Below are positions 1 to 11,100 of a DNA stretch of 64,000 nucleotides, one piece after another. This DNA is from Halichondria panicea (Eukaryota > Porifera > Demospongiae > Suberitida > Halichondriidae), in assembly GCF_963675165.1 (NCBI RefSeq), contig NC_087377.1, forward strand, positions 17,815,018 to 17,879,017. The letters run 5' to 3'. A model generated the notes under the pieces. That model was not told where the DNA came from. It saw only the letters and a list, made by a program, of their open reading frames with translations, and did not search any database. The translations under genes were made by a program, and so were the position numbers. Position 1 is the stretch's first letter. Each line of letters opens with the position of its first letter.

Positions 1-221
1 ACTATTCAGTATTATGTAATCATTATTTTGTGTGGCACTGTCTCCATGCAGAGTTTCAAGTGCAGTAATTTAGCTGTATCTTCATTATCTTGTGCATGTA
101 TGATGTGTTGCCGAAATCAACCATAGTTTTTGCAGTATTAATAATTATACAGAGAACCTAGCTTTACATTGTAATATATTGGTATAATTGTGATTAATGT
201 ATTATGCCCCCTCACCATTAG

Positions 222-3200
222 GTCAACTCATGTTCGGTTTTGGAGAGCTGGACTTCACTAATCCTGAGCCTAACAATATTACCGTCTCTGTCACCAAAAG
301 TGGGGCTAACATCGGTGACCTCGTCATCAATATCACCCCACTGACGTATGCCCAGCTGGAGAGTATGGGAGTGCCGATACCTGCCGGGATTGGGGCGGGG
401 GCCAGACCTGATCCAGCCGAGTGTGAGTTCACACTTTAGTATGTTTAGGGAACTACATGTACACTGCATGTGAGTTATATTGCTTGGAAGCCAGCCTATA
501 TAGCTGTGAAGGGTGTAAATTAGACCAACCGCATATATAATTATGTAGCAGGTAAGTTTGGCGAATGTAGCTATTATGTTTAATTTGACGATCCTAAACT
601 TGCTTTTTTTTCTCGTACTGACAGTTGAGGCGAACGGAAAGCAAGACTTCAGCAACGATGTCATCCAAGTCACGTTCCCTGCCACCACTGCGGTGGACCA
701 GATGGAACAGGCAGTCACCATCTACTTTAGGAACGATGATATTAACGAAGCAACGGAAGGATTCTATCTTCACGCCACCATCGACACTGCCGCTAGTAAC
801 GCGATGGACGTACAGCAAGCCAGTCCCGTACGGAGCGGAGTGACACTCATCAACATCAACGACGATGACAGTGAGTTGATTGGCATCCTCACACATCAAT
901 GACATGCATGCAAGTCATGCACAAACATGCACATGCACAAGCTATTATATGATAATGGAGGGCGCTGCAGATGATGATTTAAAAATATCCTATTATTTTG
1001 CTGGAAGGTATTCAAGTTTTATTGCAAATTTGTGGAAAATGTAGCTATAATTATTATTATTATTGATTCTCAGCACTATAATTAAATAGCAGCTCAATAT
1101 ACTTGTATAATTATGCACATTTGCTTGCTTTGCGCGACCTTAGTGTTCTTGTGTGTACAACATCGTAGTCTGTGTACAGCTTCCCCCTCATCTCCTCTGC
1201 TAGGCACTACCTAGTACTATCTAGTGCATTTATGATCTTATGCATAGTGTATATTTCCCTATAGCTACATTTCCTGGTGATAAGAATGTCAGGAATCTTT
1301 CCTCTGAATCTTTCATTTCCCATTCTTTACAGTTATACGTGTTGCTTTTGAGATGTCTGCCTACACTGTGCGTGAAGATGCTGGTTTGGTTGATGATCTA
1401 CTCTTTGTGATTAAGGAGGACGGACGAGCTTCGGAGCAAACCCTCAGGGTATTGGTAGAGGCGTCAGTTCCAGCACAGGGTCGTGCCATCAGAGGTACAT
1501 CAGTGTGTGTACAGTACCGTATTACTAGAACATTTTGCTGGTGAAAAACCTTTGCGAATGAGCCAAATCAGCAGAAAAGTTGACCCTTTGCAATCTAACT
1601 ATTGCGTTTATGCAGTGTGTGCACAGTATACGTACGCACCCACTATACTATAGGCCCAAATTAGGGGAAGTGCATGTGGGCTATAAATGTATATAGAGTG
1701 ATATACCGTATTACTGGAATGTTTTGCGAACATCATTATTATGCGAACTTTGCAATGGTTGATCAATTCGCAACAATAAAATCGGCAAAACCTAAATTAT
1801 TACTAGTAAATACACACGATCCTACACGATCCTTGCCAGAACGCAATAGTTAGATCGCAAAGGGACAAATTTTCTGCTGATTTGGCTCATTCGCAAAGGT
1901 TTTTCACCCACAAAATATTCTAGTAATACAGTATTTATATTGATGGTCCATAGTTCGTGTTGCAAACGTCTGATTATAGTCGTGCATGGTATAAAATTAT
2001 AGAAATTAATACCTAACTGAAAATTTAAGTCCTTTACAAGCTACGTACATAATTTACTGTTTTTACGTCTAGAATTGCTTATATAGACATGTTGCACGTA
2101 TCTAATTAATGCACATGCTTGTTCTATAATTACAGGTCCAATTAGTTCCGGTCCAATCGATTTCATAATCCCGGCGCTCAGTGATCCGGAAGAAGTCACC
2201 GTTCCCATAGAGTTTGTGTTCGAGGTCGCTGACTCCCGACTCAACATCTCATTCGAAATTATTGAAGATGCTATATTAGAGTTATTTGGGGACCAGATGG
2301 AAAATTTTGTTCTATTGTTGTCCATAGCTACCAATCCCGCTGTGAATCTGCAAGCCGGTGACAATACCAGGGCCACTATCTTCATTATAGATAACGACGG
2401 TATATTGCTAAACTTCTGGATATTACTTTAAAGATTTAAAAACAAATCTTTATCATTATATGTACTTTAATTAACGCATATAGTATTTCATATACCATGC
2501 ATGTAACTGCATGCACATACGTAGCTCGATTCCCTGCTAATGACTAAAGCTAATAAATGGATTGTACTTCATTATTAATTTTTATACGACTAACGATTTT
2601 TCACAGTTGGTAGAATCGGGTGGGAGCAAACCTCGTACAGTATTGTCGAGGGCGATGCACTGCCGTTCCAAGTGCTGGAGGTGTGTGCCCGGATACTTGA
2701 GCCGGCACAGATTGCATCGAATGTGGAGGCAATTATTTTTGCTGACAACGTGGACATTGGCTCTGCTATCAGTGAGTGAGGATGATTACATCATTATTAT
2801 AGCGTAATAATTATTATATCAATTTATCTTTTACGAGTGCAAAAACATTTTGTAATTGTGGTATAATAATCTTTAATTGTTTCTTTATTTCCTCCTTCTC
2901 ACAGGTAATTCGGATTACCTTGATTTAGAGCCGGGAAGTTTCAGTGGAGACGATATATTCATAGTAGACCCTGGCTTCAGGGGGTGTGCCCAGTTAACTG
3001 TTATCGGAGACGTAATGCCTGAGGGGAACGAAACACTGCAGCTACGACTGGTCACTGATATGGGGAACCCAAACATTATTGTCAACGCTAACTTCGTGTT
3101 TGATCCAAACGTGACTGAAGTCATTATCATAAACGATGATGGAGATATACCAAGTATGTGTTTATATATACGATTACTATACAGTGGGCTATTTTCTTAT

Positions 3201-4632
3201 AGTCAAAATATTTGTATTTAGAGCATTAAATCGAAGGCTTTACGTCACCATTCTGAGCTGTACGCAGAACTAATTTCGTACGAAATGTGGTTTATACGAA
3301 AATGTGCACCCAACAAAAATTACCCACTATTATATTTGCATTGTATTTAGTCTATATACTCCTCTCTCACCACAGCTCCTATGCCTAGCCCCTCCCCAAG
3401 TTCCACCCCAAGCCCATCCCCTTCCCCCTCCTCGACAGAACCTCCTCTCCCACCACCCACAGTTGTCATGGTATCACCATCCCCTTGTGAGTACTCATTT
3501 GCTTGTGTGAACATTTTTGTATAATTATACGCAATTATAAATATGTCTAGAGGCTATTGTTGATTGCAGTCCTCCCGCCCCCACACACACAGCGGCCACA
3601 CCCACACCCGACTCCTCAGTTCGTATGGGTGGAGATCCTCACTACAGTATCCTGCTGCCCACGGGCCAGCTCCTCTGTTACTCTGTCCAGGGAGAACACA
3701 ACTTTGCCTTTAATCTCATCAGCAATAAACTACTCCAAATGAACGCTCTGTTTATCGCCGATAGCCGGAGAGAGGAGATTACGTGGATCGGAGAATTAGG
3801 AGTGGTGGTGAAGGAAGGGCCTAAAAAGAAAAGTGGAAATTCGACATCGCTGCGCTTCTGCTCTAAAGAAAAAATGGTATGCGTCGGGGATAAGATTAAG
3901 TTGAATGCTAGCGGTGTGGAGCGGCTGACGTTTAGTAAGGGCAAGTTGTCCATATCCGAGCGAGTGGAACAGGGAGACTTGGAACGGCCCGAGGTTAGGG
4001 TGGAGTTTCCCGATATGGGAATCAGTTTTACGGTTGTGTTTGTGCGTGGAAAGCACTTGGATATGATGTGGAATAAAGTGGAACCAAGTATGGAAAAATC
4101 TCATGGAATGATAGGTAAAACTAGCAAAAATATATAATTATTATTATAGTAGACACTGTTTGGAAAGTTTCTATGATTTATATAGAAGCCCAATGAGCTG
4201 GTTGTAGTGTCCCGAACGTAGTGAGGGTTCTACTAGCCCTGAGGGCTTCTAAATCATGTGGAAGCTTCCTAAACAGTGTCTATACTATATAGTGAAACTC
4301 CTCCATCACTCTCTCCCTTTTCTCTATATTGTTAAAAATTATGCTGTTTCTTTCGGCCTTGTGCAGGTCAATTCTTCCGCCAAGGTGTGAAGATCGACGA
4401 GGCACGACGATTATTGCTCCTCCCTAAGTTGGAGCCGGTGGCGGTGATGAGGAAACCTGTCTGGCACTTTATGGAGAGAGAGTCTCCGGATGAGAAGTTG
4501 TGTTGGGTGGCCATGAACCAAGGTTACCAGGGCAAGGGACTCCTCCAGGGACACTACCTCGACTATCTAGTAGATGACGTCCTCACTGCGGACTTCAAGT
4601 TCAAGAAGTCCAAGAAGAAGAGATCAGCCTAG
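222..4632 (+). CDS. Secreted Calx-beta x3 / ITI heavy-chain C-terminal domain protein (gene 1, 5' partial)
   Basis: Nine exons read in phase: 222-422, 625-870, 1333-1494, 2136-2399, 2607-2771, 2905-3153, 3376-3486, 3593-4114, 4367-4632 (TAG stop), giving 727 residues. The signal-peptide exon, by analogy with gene 2, must lie left of the window. Exon pairs 1+2, 3+4 and 5+6 each build one Calx-beta domain, ending in acidic strands such as INDDD, IDNDG and INDDGD that resemble the Ca2+-binding ends of the family. Exon 7 is a Ser/Pro/Thr-rich linker. Exons 8-9 form a domain opening with GGDPHYSILLP, containing HGMIG/QFFR across the last intron and ending GHYLDYLVDDVL, which matches the C-terminal domain of inter-alpha-trypsin inhibitor heavy chains (ITI_HC_C). 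There is no VIT or VWA domain. The exon 8 acceptor at 3593 was chosen because only it keeps the frame. Family assignment is firm; a role in extracellular matrix or adhesion is inferred. Confidence 0.85.
1706..1930. mobile_element. Short foldback DNA element (family with GTATTACTAGAAT ends), plus an inverted partial copy from 1520
   Basis: The ends read CGTATTACTGGAATGTTTTG and its complement near AATATTCTAGTAATAC. A truncated copy in inverted orientation occupies 1520-1616, so the intron carries a long inverted repeat. Relatives lie at 19314-19500, 50800-51000 and 52488-52692. It has no coding capacity and is probably a MITE. Confidence 0.6.
3218..3304. repeat. Fragment of the TATAGCGGGT-type short repeat family
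   Basis: An intronic stretch with TACGTCACCATTCTGAGCTGTAC and a cgtacgaaat core resembles the repeats at 21050-21160, 45944-46095, 49360-49530, 50301-50472 and 59556-59706. It is degenerate, so membership is tentative. Confidence 0.35.
4147..4288. repeat. Foldback repeat in the last intron of gene 1
   Basis: The arms TAGTAGACACTGTTTGG and CTAAACAGTGTCTATACTA are near-perfect inverse complements, and inner arms (tagaagcc / ggcttcta) continue the hairpin. It lies between the two exons of the ITI-type domain and is probably a MITE. Confidence 0.55.
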
Positions 4633-5114
4633 AGATAGTAACTCAGGACAACAGTTTTTATTACATATTATATCTAGTAGAGACATTTTGTAGAGACAAT
4701 TCTTTAGTTACCATGACATAGATCTATACGTGTACAATCCTTTAATTTGCTGTTCATTTTCACATTTGATAATTATAATTAATATATGATCTTTCTTAGT
4801 TCTGCAATCCATAATCAGTTGGGGTTTTGAATGGAGTGTGGGTTACTATGGTGCCTGTATCCAAGGTGGGGGAGTGCCACTAAATAGATCATGAGGTGTG
4901 TGTAGTTATGAGAAATGGTGCCTTAATCTCAGTACCTACCTGTACCAGTAGCCATGACATTCCACTGTATCCAAGGTGAGAAGCCATGTATGTATAAGCA
5001 AGAGAGGTAAAGAAAGTTCACTCAGAAGTCAGTGCACATCGATATCCAAGTTAATATCTCAGTGTATAATCACAGCTCACTCTAAATTATAGGTAGTGGA
5101 ACCTAGGCTACAAG
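4633..5114 (+). promoter_or_regulatory. Spacer between gene 1 and gene 2, probable gene 2 promoter and 5' leader
   Basis: This 482-bp spacer separates the gene 1 stop from the gene 2 start in head-to-tail order. It should hold the gene 1 3' UTR and the gene 2 promoter. A TATA-like GTATGTATAAGC lies near 4987. No other gene or clear repeat is visible, and the exact transcription start cannot be read. Confidence 0.35.
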
Positions 5115-8084
5115 ATGAAAGCCAGCAATGGTTTGAAGTTATCTTCGTGTGTCTTTGTACTGCTGGTCGGATTGTTAGTCAAGCACACTACAAGTGAGTT
5201 TCATACTGTTGTGGATCGATAGCAATTTTAGTAACATTAAATCACTGTAAAATAATCTATGTACACTGGAACGCCTCTATAACGGATACTTTTGGGAAAG
5301 AATATGTTTTGAGAGGTGGTCATGGACTAAGGTTATCAGGGACTGCTTAATATACAGAGGACCATGTGGCCTTTGTTGAGGGGTTGTTTTGGACCTGGCC
5401 TTTATAATTATCCGCACAGTTGGCCCTCAGGGGTGGCCGTTACGATAAGAGAGGTTTCACTGTATCCCACATCTATTCGATATTCAGCAGTATTAGGTTC
5501 ATGTGGAGACATGCATGCTCAACGTTATTGCAGAGGCAAATTGCTAAATCGAGGCACACGTGTCGTATCTCCTCTGTGTATGGTTAGTGACAGTGACACC
5601 ACCATCGCTGCATGGTTGCTCCCTTATAGAGCACATGCATACAATCCTCTCATGCAGCGGTGACATCACTATATAGTATAGTATGTGCCTCTCGGGTTCT
5701 ATAATCATGGCTACTCTTATCTACTCTTGCTCTTGGTGATTTGTCTGGCTTCACAGCAATGCAAAGCACAATAGACACCATCGCTGCATGATATCGTTGC
5801 TCCCTGATATAAGAACCCATACATGTACACGCAACCTGCTCATGCATGCAGTGACTAGCGGAGACGTAGACAACTGGTACTACAGCTAATGTTCACTTAG
5901 AAACACATTCCATATGTTATAGTCCATAGCTGTTTGCGTGCACTTCATAGCTATTCAGGAATGTTGGTTGAAATTGGTACCATGCATGCGATTGTATCTA
6001 ATATTAATCATCCATTCTTTTCCCCATTTCTGCAGGTCAAGTAGTACTTGGTTTCTCTGAAGAGGATTATGCTGTTGTCGAGGGAAGGAACGCCATGGTA
6101 ACCGTCACCAAGAACAACCAGAATCAGTTTCCCATATCGCTGAGTATTGTCCCGTTGACATACAGTCAGTACCAGGGTATAGTGCCGACTGAGATACAGG
6201 GCATCATCGACACTGTGACACCCACCCCGGCTCAATGTGCGTGATTTAGTTGAATACGGTACACTTCCCCACCACACACACACACCGCCCCCTCCATAAA
6301 CACACCCCGCCCCCTCCACACACACACCACCCCTGATCCCTCCCTATACCCACACACAACCGCCCCCTCCCCATCCACACACACACACACACCACCTCCT
6401 TCCCACACACAACTACCACTCCCTCCCCACCTACACACACACCCTCACAGTTGTTCAGGGGGGCAGGACAGATTTCAGTGATCTGTCTATTCCCATCACC
6501 TTTCCTCCCAGTCTGAGTAGTGATTCTGTCACCGTTGCTGTGGGAGCAAGTGATGACTTCATCAATGAAGCTAGTGAAGGCTTCATCATTATGCTCCGTG
6601 TTGACCAGATTGACCCTGCTGATGGCACGCCCACTTTTGTTCGAGAGGGTGTGGCCTTGATGAGGATCACTGATGATGATGGTAATTAAACTAATTAAGC
6701 AATGAAGCATATAATCTAAGAATTTACAATTACAATTACCCTGTACATGCATGCAACATGACTCCCTTTCACACACCCACCCACACCACCATCCACACAC
6801 ACACACACCCACCCACACATAGCTGTCAGTATTTCGTTCAGTGCGCCATCTTATGATGTGAGTGAGGGTGCTGGTCTCCTTAGCAACCTGGTGTTTATCG
6901 TGAAAGATTTGGAGTCTGAGCAAAACTTAACCGTCATTATCAGTAGACAGATCACTTCAGCAGGAGCGTCATTCGCCACGCCAGGTAAACATGGAGTCTA
7001 AAAAATTAAGTCAAAGATGTTTTAGGTTTAGAGATATTTTTTTGCTGTGTACAGAGGTCCGGAGTTTGCAGAATCTTGGCATTATTAAAAAGCGTTCCTT
7101 ATGATTATGGAACGTGTGTATACACTGTGGTCCATAAAAGGAACGCACAGTGTGTGCTCAAACTATTCACGTGTTGCGAAGATTCTGCAAACTCCGCTCA
7201 TATAATTTAAATTATAATTATAGAATATCGAAATACGCCCACTCATTCTCCACACAGATGTTGACTTTGTCGACATTGTCACGATGAGCTTCACTTTCCT
7301 CCCCGCGGACACCATGCTACCCATTGCCATAGAGATATTGGAGGACACGGAGCCAGAAGCAGACGAAATGTTTACGTTGATAATATCAATTCCCCCAGGT
7401 CAACCCCGGGTCACCCCTGGCACACCTCCCCAGGCTGCCGTGGTGATTGCAGATGATGATGGTGAGTGATAGTAGCCATGACAACACTCAATTTATCGTG
7501 TGCGAACGTACGACTTTTGCATGTGCTAACTATTCCTTAGCAACGTGTAATATTATATTATAGTAATTACATCATTAATGTAAGAGCTGTTTTCACTGTT
7601 CTCGAACTATTGATAACGAGGGGGCGGGGGTTGTACGTAGTTGAACATCTTTTAACTGCCATACTTTAGTTTAGTTGCATTGATCCGATGTCAAGAATTT
7701 ACTGAAAGCTTAGAAAAATACGTACCTTTCAAATGTAAATCCGAAATTTCAGCAGAGCTACAAATTTGTCATTTGTCCCCCTTATACTCATGTCCTATGA
7801 ACTATTCAGAACCCAAAGTATTTATTTTTAATTGTACAGTACTTAGCCCCTCCCATTACCACACCCCCTGCAGGTACGACGCTCGAGGTGGGTTTTCTAC
7901 AAACCACGTACACGGTCATGGAGGGGGAGGACGCTGTCATAACGTTCGGCCTTCTCACAGACCCTACCCTTTTAACGGCAGATGACTTTGCGGTCATTGA
8001 TATTGAAGTAGTCGCGGATACTGCCACTTGTGAGTCTGCATGCACTTACGATATTTGTGTTGTTGATCGGGGAATTTGCCATTT

Positions 8085-8127
<43 letters not shown>

Positions 8128-11100
8128 GCACAGCCTCTGTGGACTACGACAGCTCGGCCGTGGCTGACGGGTTCTACTTTATTGCCGTGGGCGGGGCCAC
8201 CAGCTCGTTCACTATACCCACCACCCTCGATACTGATGTCGAAGGCAGTGAAAGTTTTGTAGTTAGACTAGCTTTCAGTCAGGAGGTGGGCAATGTAGCC
8301 GGAGATTTTGTGGTCAGGGAATCAAACCGTCAAGCTACTGTGATCATTCAAGAGCCCGGAGGAAATGAACGTACGTAAGAGCGTACGTGTTGCCTTGGTA
8401 ACTTTGTCATTGGTCAACAAATTTTCTTTCAGGCAAAATTTAAGTCCCTCGAAAATTGGGAGCTATACGGTGTATGAGTTTACAACATTTTTGCTACATA
8501 CGTACGTTGGATATTGCCAGCATTTTGTCATAGTTACAATGATATCTTTTTGCTTATAATTATATATCAACATTTTGGATAGCATTGCCGTCAGAATTAT
8601 TAATACTACATAGCGTTTCCATGGTTACACAACAATGATCTCCCTCTGATTACAGCCACTGTGCTGGAGCTAACACCGAGTCCATCCCTGGCCGGTATTG
8701 AGGGTGACATCATCACGTTCACATGCGGCCCACCGGAGAACGATCCAATCACTCTATTAGTCAATGGGCTCGCAGATACAACGGTAGCATTCGATGACGC
8801 CACGGGTAACCGCACGTACAGTTTAGGGCCGCTGGATCGCAACATGGAGGGGAACACGTATCAGTGTACAAGTGGGACACGTATGAGCGAGATCACCACC
8901 CTCTCCGTCTACTGTAAGTGGGTGTGGCTAACAGTTGTGATAGTTATGTAAGCACAAAAAACAGCTGAAGTAGAATATGTATTTTTTCTATTAACATCTG
9001 TACGTATAAATGTACATACACTGTATATATAATTATACTGCTGTCGTTGTGTCAATAGCCTTATCTCCGCCCCCACACACACACTCACACCCGCCCACAC
9101 ACACACAGACCCTCCCGTCTTCACTGTGGGTGCATTCTTCGAGGGTAACGAAGGGGATGCTCTGCGTATCAACCTCTCGCTAGACGGGAACCCTCTTCCT
9201 CTGGATAGCTTCTCCTGGACATACGATGGACAGCCTTTGTCTGCGGAAACAGGACGACTTGTATTTGGGGCGGAGTTTATAGAGTTCACGCCCCTTCAAC
9301 GTACAGACAGGGGGCGGTACATGATAACCGGTAGCAACCTTGCCGGCAATGGAAGTGCCTTCTTTGATCTAGAGGTCTACTGTGAGTTACTTCGTTTAAT
9401 TTACAGTATTAATATTTTAATAATGAATATGCATGGAGTGCCCCCTTTGAGAACACTCCCCCCCACCACCGAGTTATTAGGCCGTCAGAATGGAATCCCT
9501 GGACTTGGTATTGACTCTCAATCACTTTACCAAAACTGCACAACAATGCTTAATAATTTTAGCTAGGCACTGGAGTGAACCTTATTCATCTTGTTGTATC
9601 TATATGTATGGACTAGAAGCTTCATACGTATTGCCATACTATTGTTCATACTTACCCCCCCCCCCCTCTCCTGCAGATGTTCCCTCTTACATCGCTGACC
9701 CCGTGTACACTGTCATCGAGGGTCAGCCCGGACAAATACAGCTATCACTGGACGCACGCCCTCTTCCCGGGCCCAGCGAGTTCTCTTGGTCACGTGACGG
9801 TGTCCCCATCTCCTCGTCAGGTCAGGTGACACTCACGTCCGACTCTATAGACTGGAGCAGCGTGAACAGGAGTGATGGGGGAGCGTACATGGTGGTGGCT
9901 ACTAACAGAGCAGGATCTGGAACCGCTTCGTTTCAAGTGGTCGTTATCTGTAAGTAATCTTGTACGTAGCGACGAATAATTATATGAATAGTGAACACTG
10001 CTGTCCTGCGTACATTATATCCTAATTAGTACAGGGGGTGGAGTATAGAACAAATATACTTCCGTACAACACAAAGCGAATCAATTGTATCAGCTGTTTG
10101 AATACGTATTGGTATACTGTTACTAGGGTTGCCATTTGCATAGCTACATCACCAGTAGCTATAATAATTATAGCTATAATAATTATTATGTTGATTTCTG
10201 GAAAGTGACCAACCAGCCTATCACTATATTATTGTTGCTATTAGTAACCCGCCCTCCCACAGATCCTCCCGTGTACACTGTTGACAGTCGTATTGCCGTG
10301 GTTGAGGGGGACCTTGTTCGTATCAACCTGACCCTAGATGCCAACCCAGATCCCACGTCTTTCACATGGACCCGTGACGGTGTCCCCTTCACCCCGCCCC
10401 CGGGGGGGTCTGTGGGGGTCAACTTCATTGACTTTGGGGGGCCTATTAATCGGACTGCTGGGGGTAGCTACACCGTGCAGAGTACCAACGATGCAGGCAC
10501 TGGAAACGCTACTTTTCAACTTGAAATTTTATGTGAGAATAAATACAATAATTATATATCTGCTATCAAAAATCTCATGTGATTGGGGAGTGGCTATCTT
10601 TGAAACGTGTTTACATGTACTTTTATGCATTTTTATTGCAATCACCCATGTCAACTACTTTTTATTAGGAAACTTTATATTGAGAATTGTATTAGCTGTT
10701 TGAATATACTGTTACTACTAGTAACCCGTCCTCCACAGATCCTGCCGATAGTCGTATTGTCGTGGTTGAGGGTAGCCCTATTCTTATCAATCTGGACGCT
10801 AACCCAAATCCCACGTCCTTCTTCTGGACCCGTAACGGTGTCCCCTTCACTCCGCCCCCTGGGGGGTCAGTGGGGCCCAACTTCATTGACTTTGGGGGGC
10901 CTATTAGTCGGAGTGCGGAGGGTACCTACACTGTGCAGAGTACCAGCGATGCAGGCACTGTCAACTCTACTTTTCAACTTGAAGTTATACGTAAGATCAA
11001 AAATCCATCAGTTGTGAATATTTCGGAGATTGGGGAATGGTTATCTTTGAAACGTGTTTCCTTATAATGTTCTCTTTATTGCCGAGTCACCCATGCATGC

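Noticed and set aside
1-221. Signal-peptide exon of gene 1
   Set aside because: No ATG with a hydrophobic segment and a phase-1 donor is present; the exon must lie outside the window.
222-4632. Gene 1 as a von Willebrand type D protein
   Set aside because: The GGDPH start resembles VWD, but the following spacing and the HG(M/I)IG/QFF and GHYLDYLVDD landmarks fit the ITI heavy-chain C-terminal domain better.
6008-6923. Minus-strand open frames over 6.0-6.9 kb
   Set aside because: They are shadows of gene 2 Calx-beta exons and CA/GT tracts, with no splice-consistent continuation.
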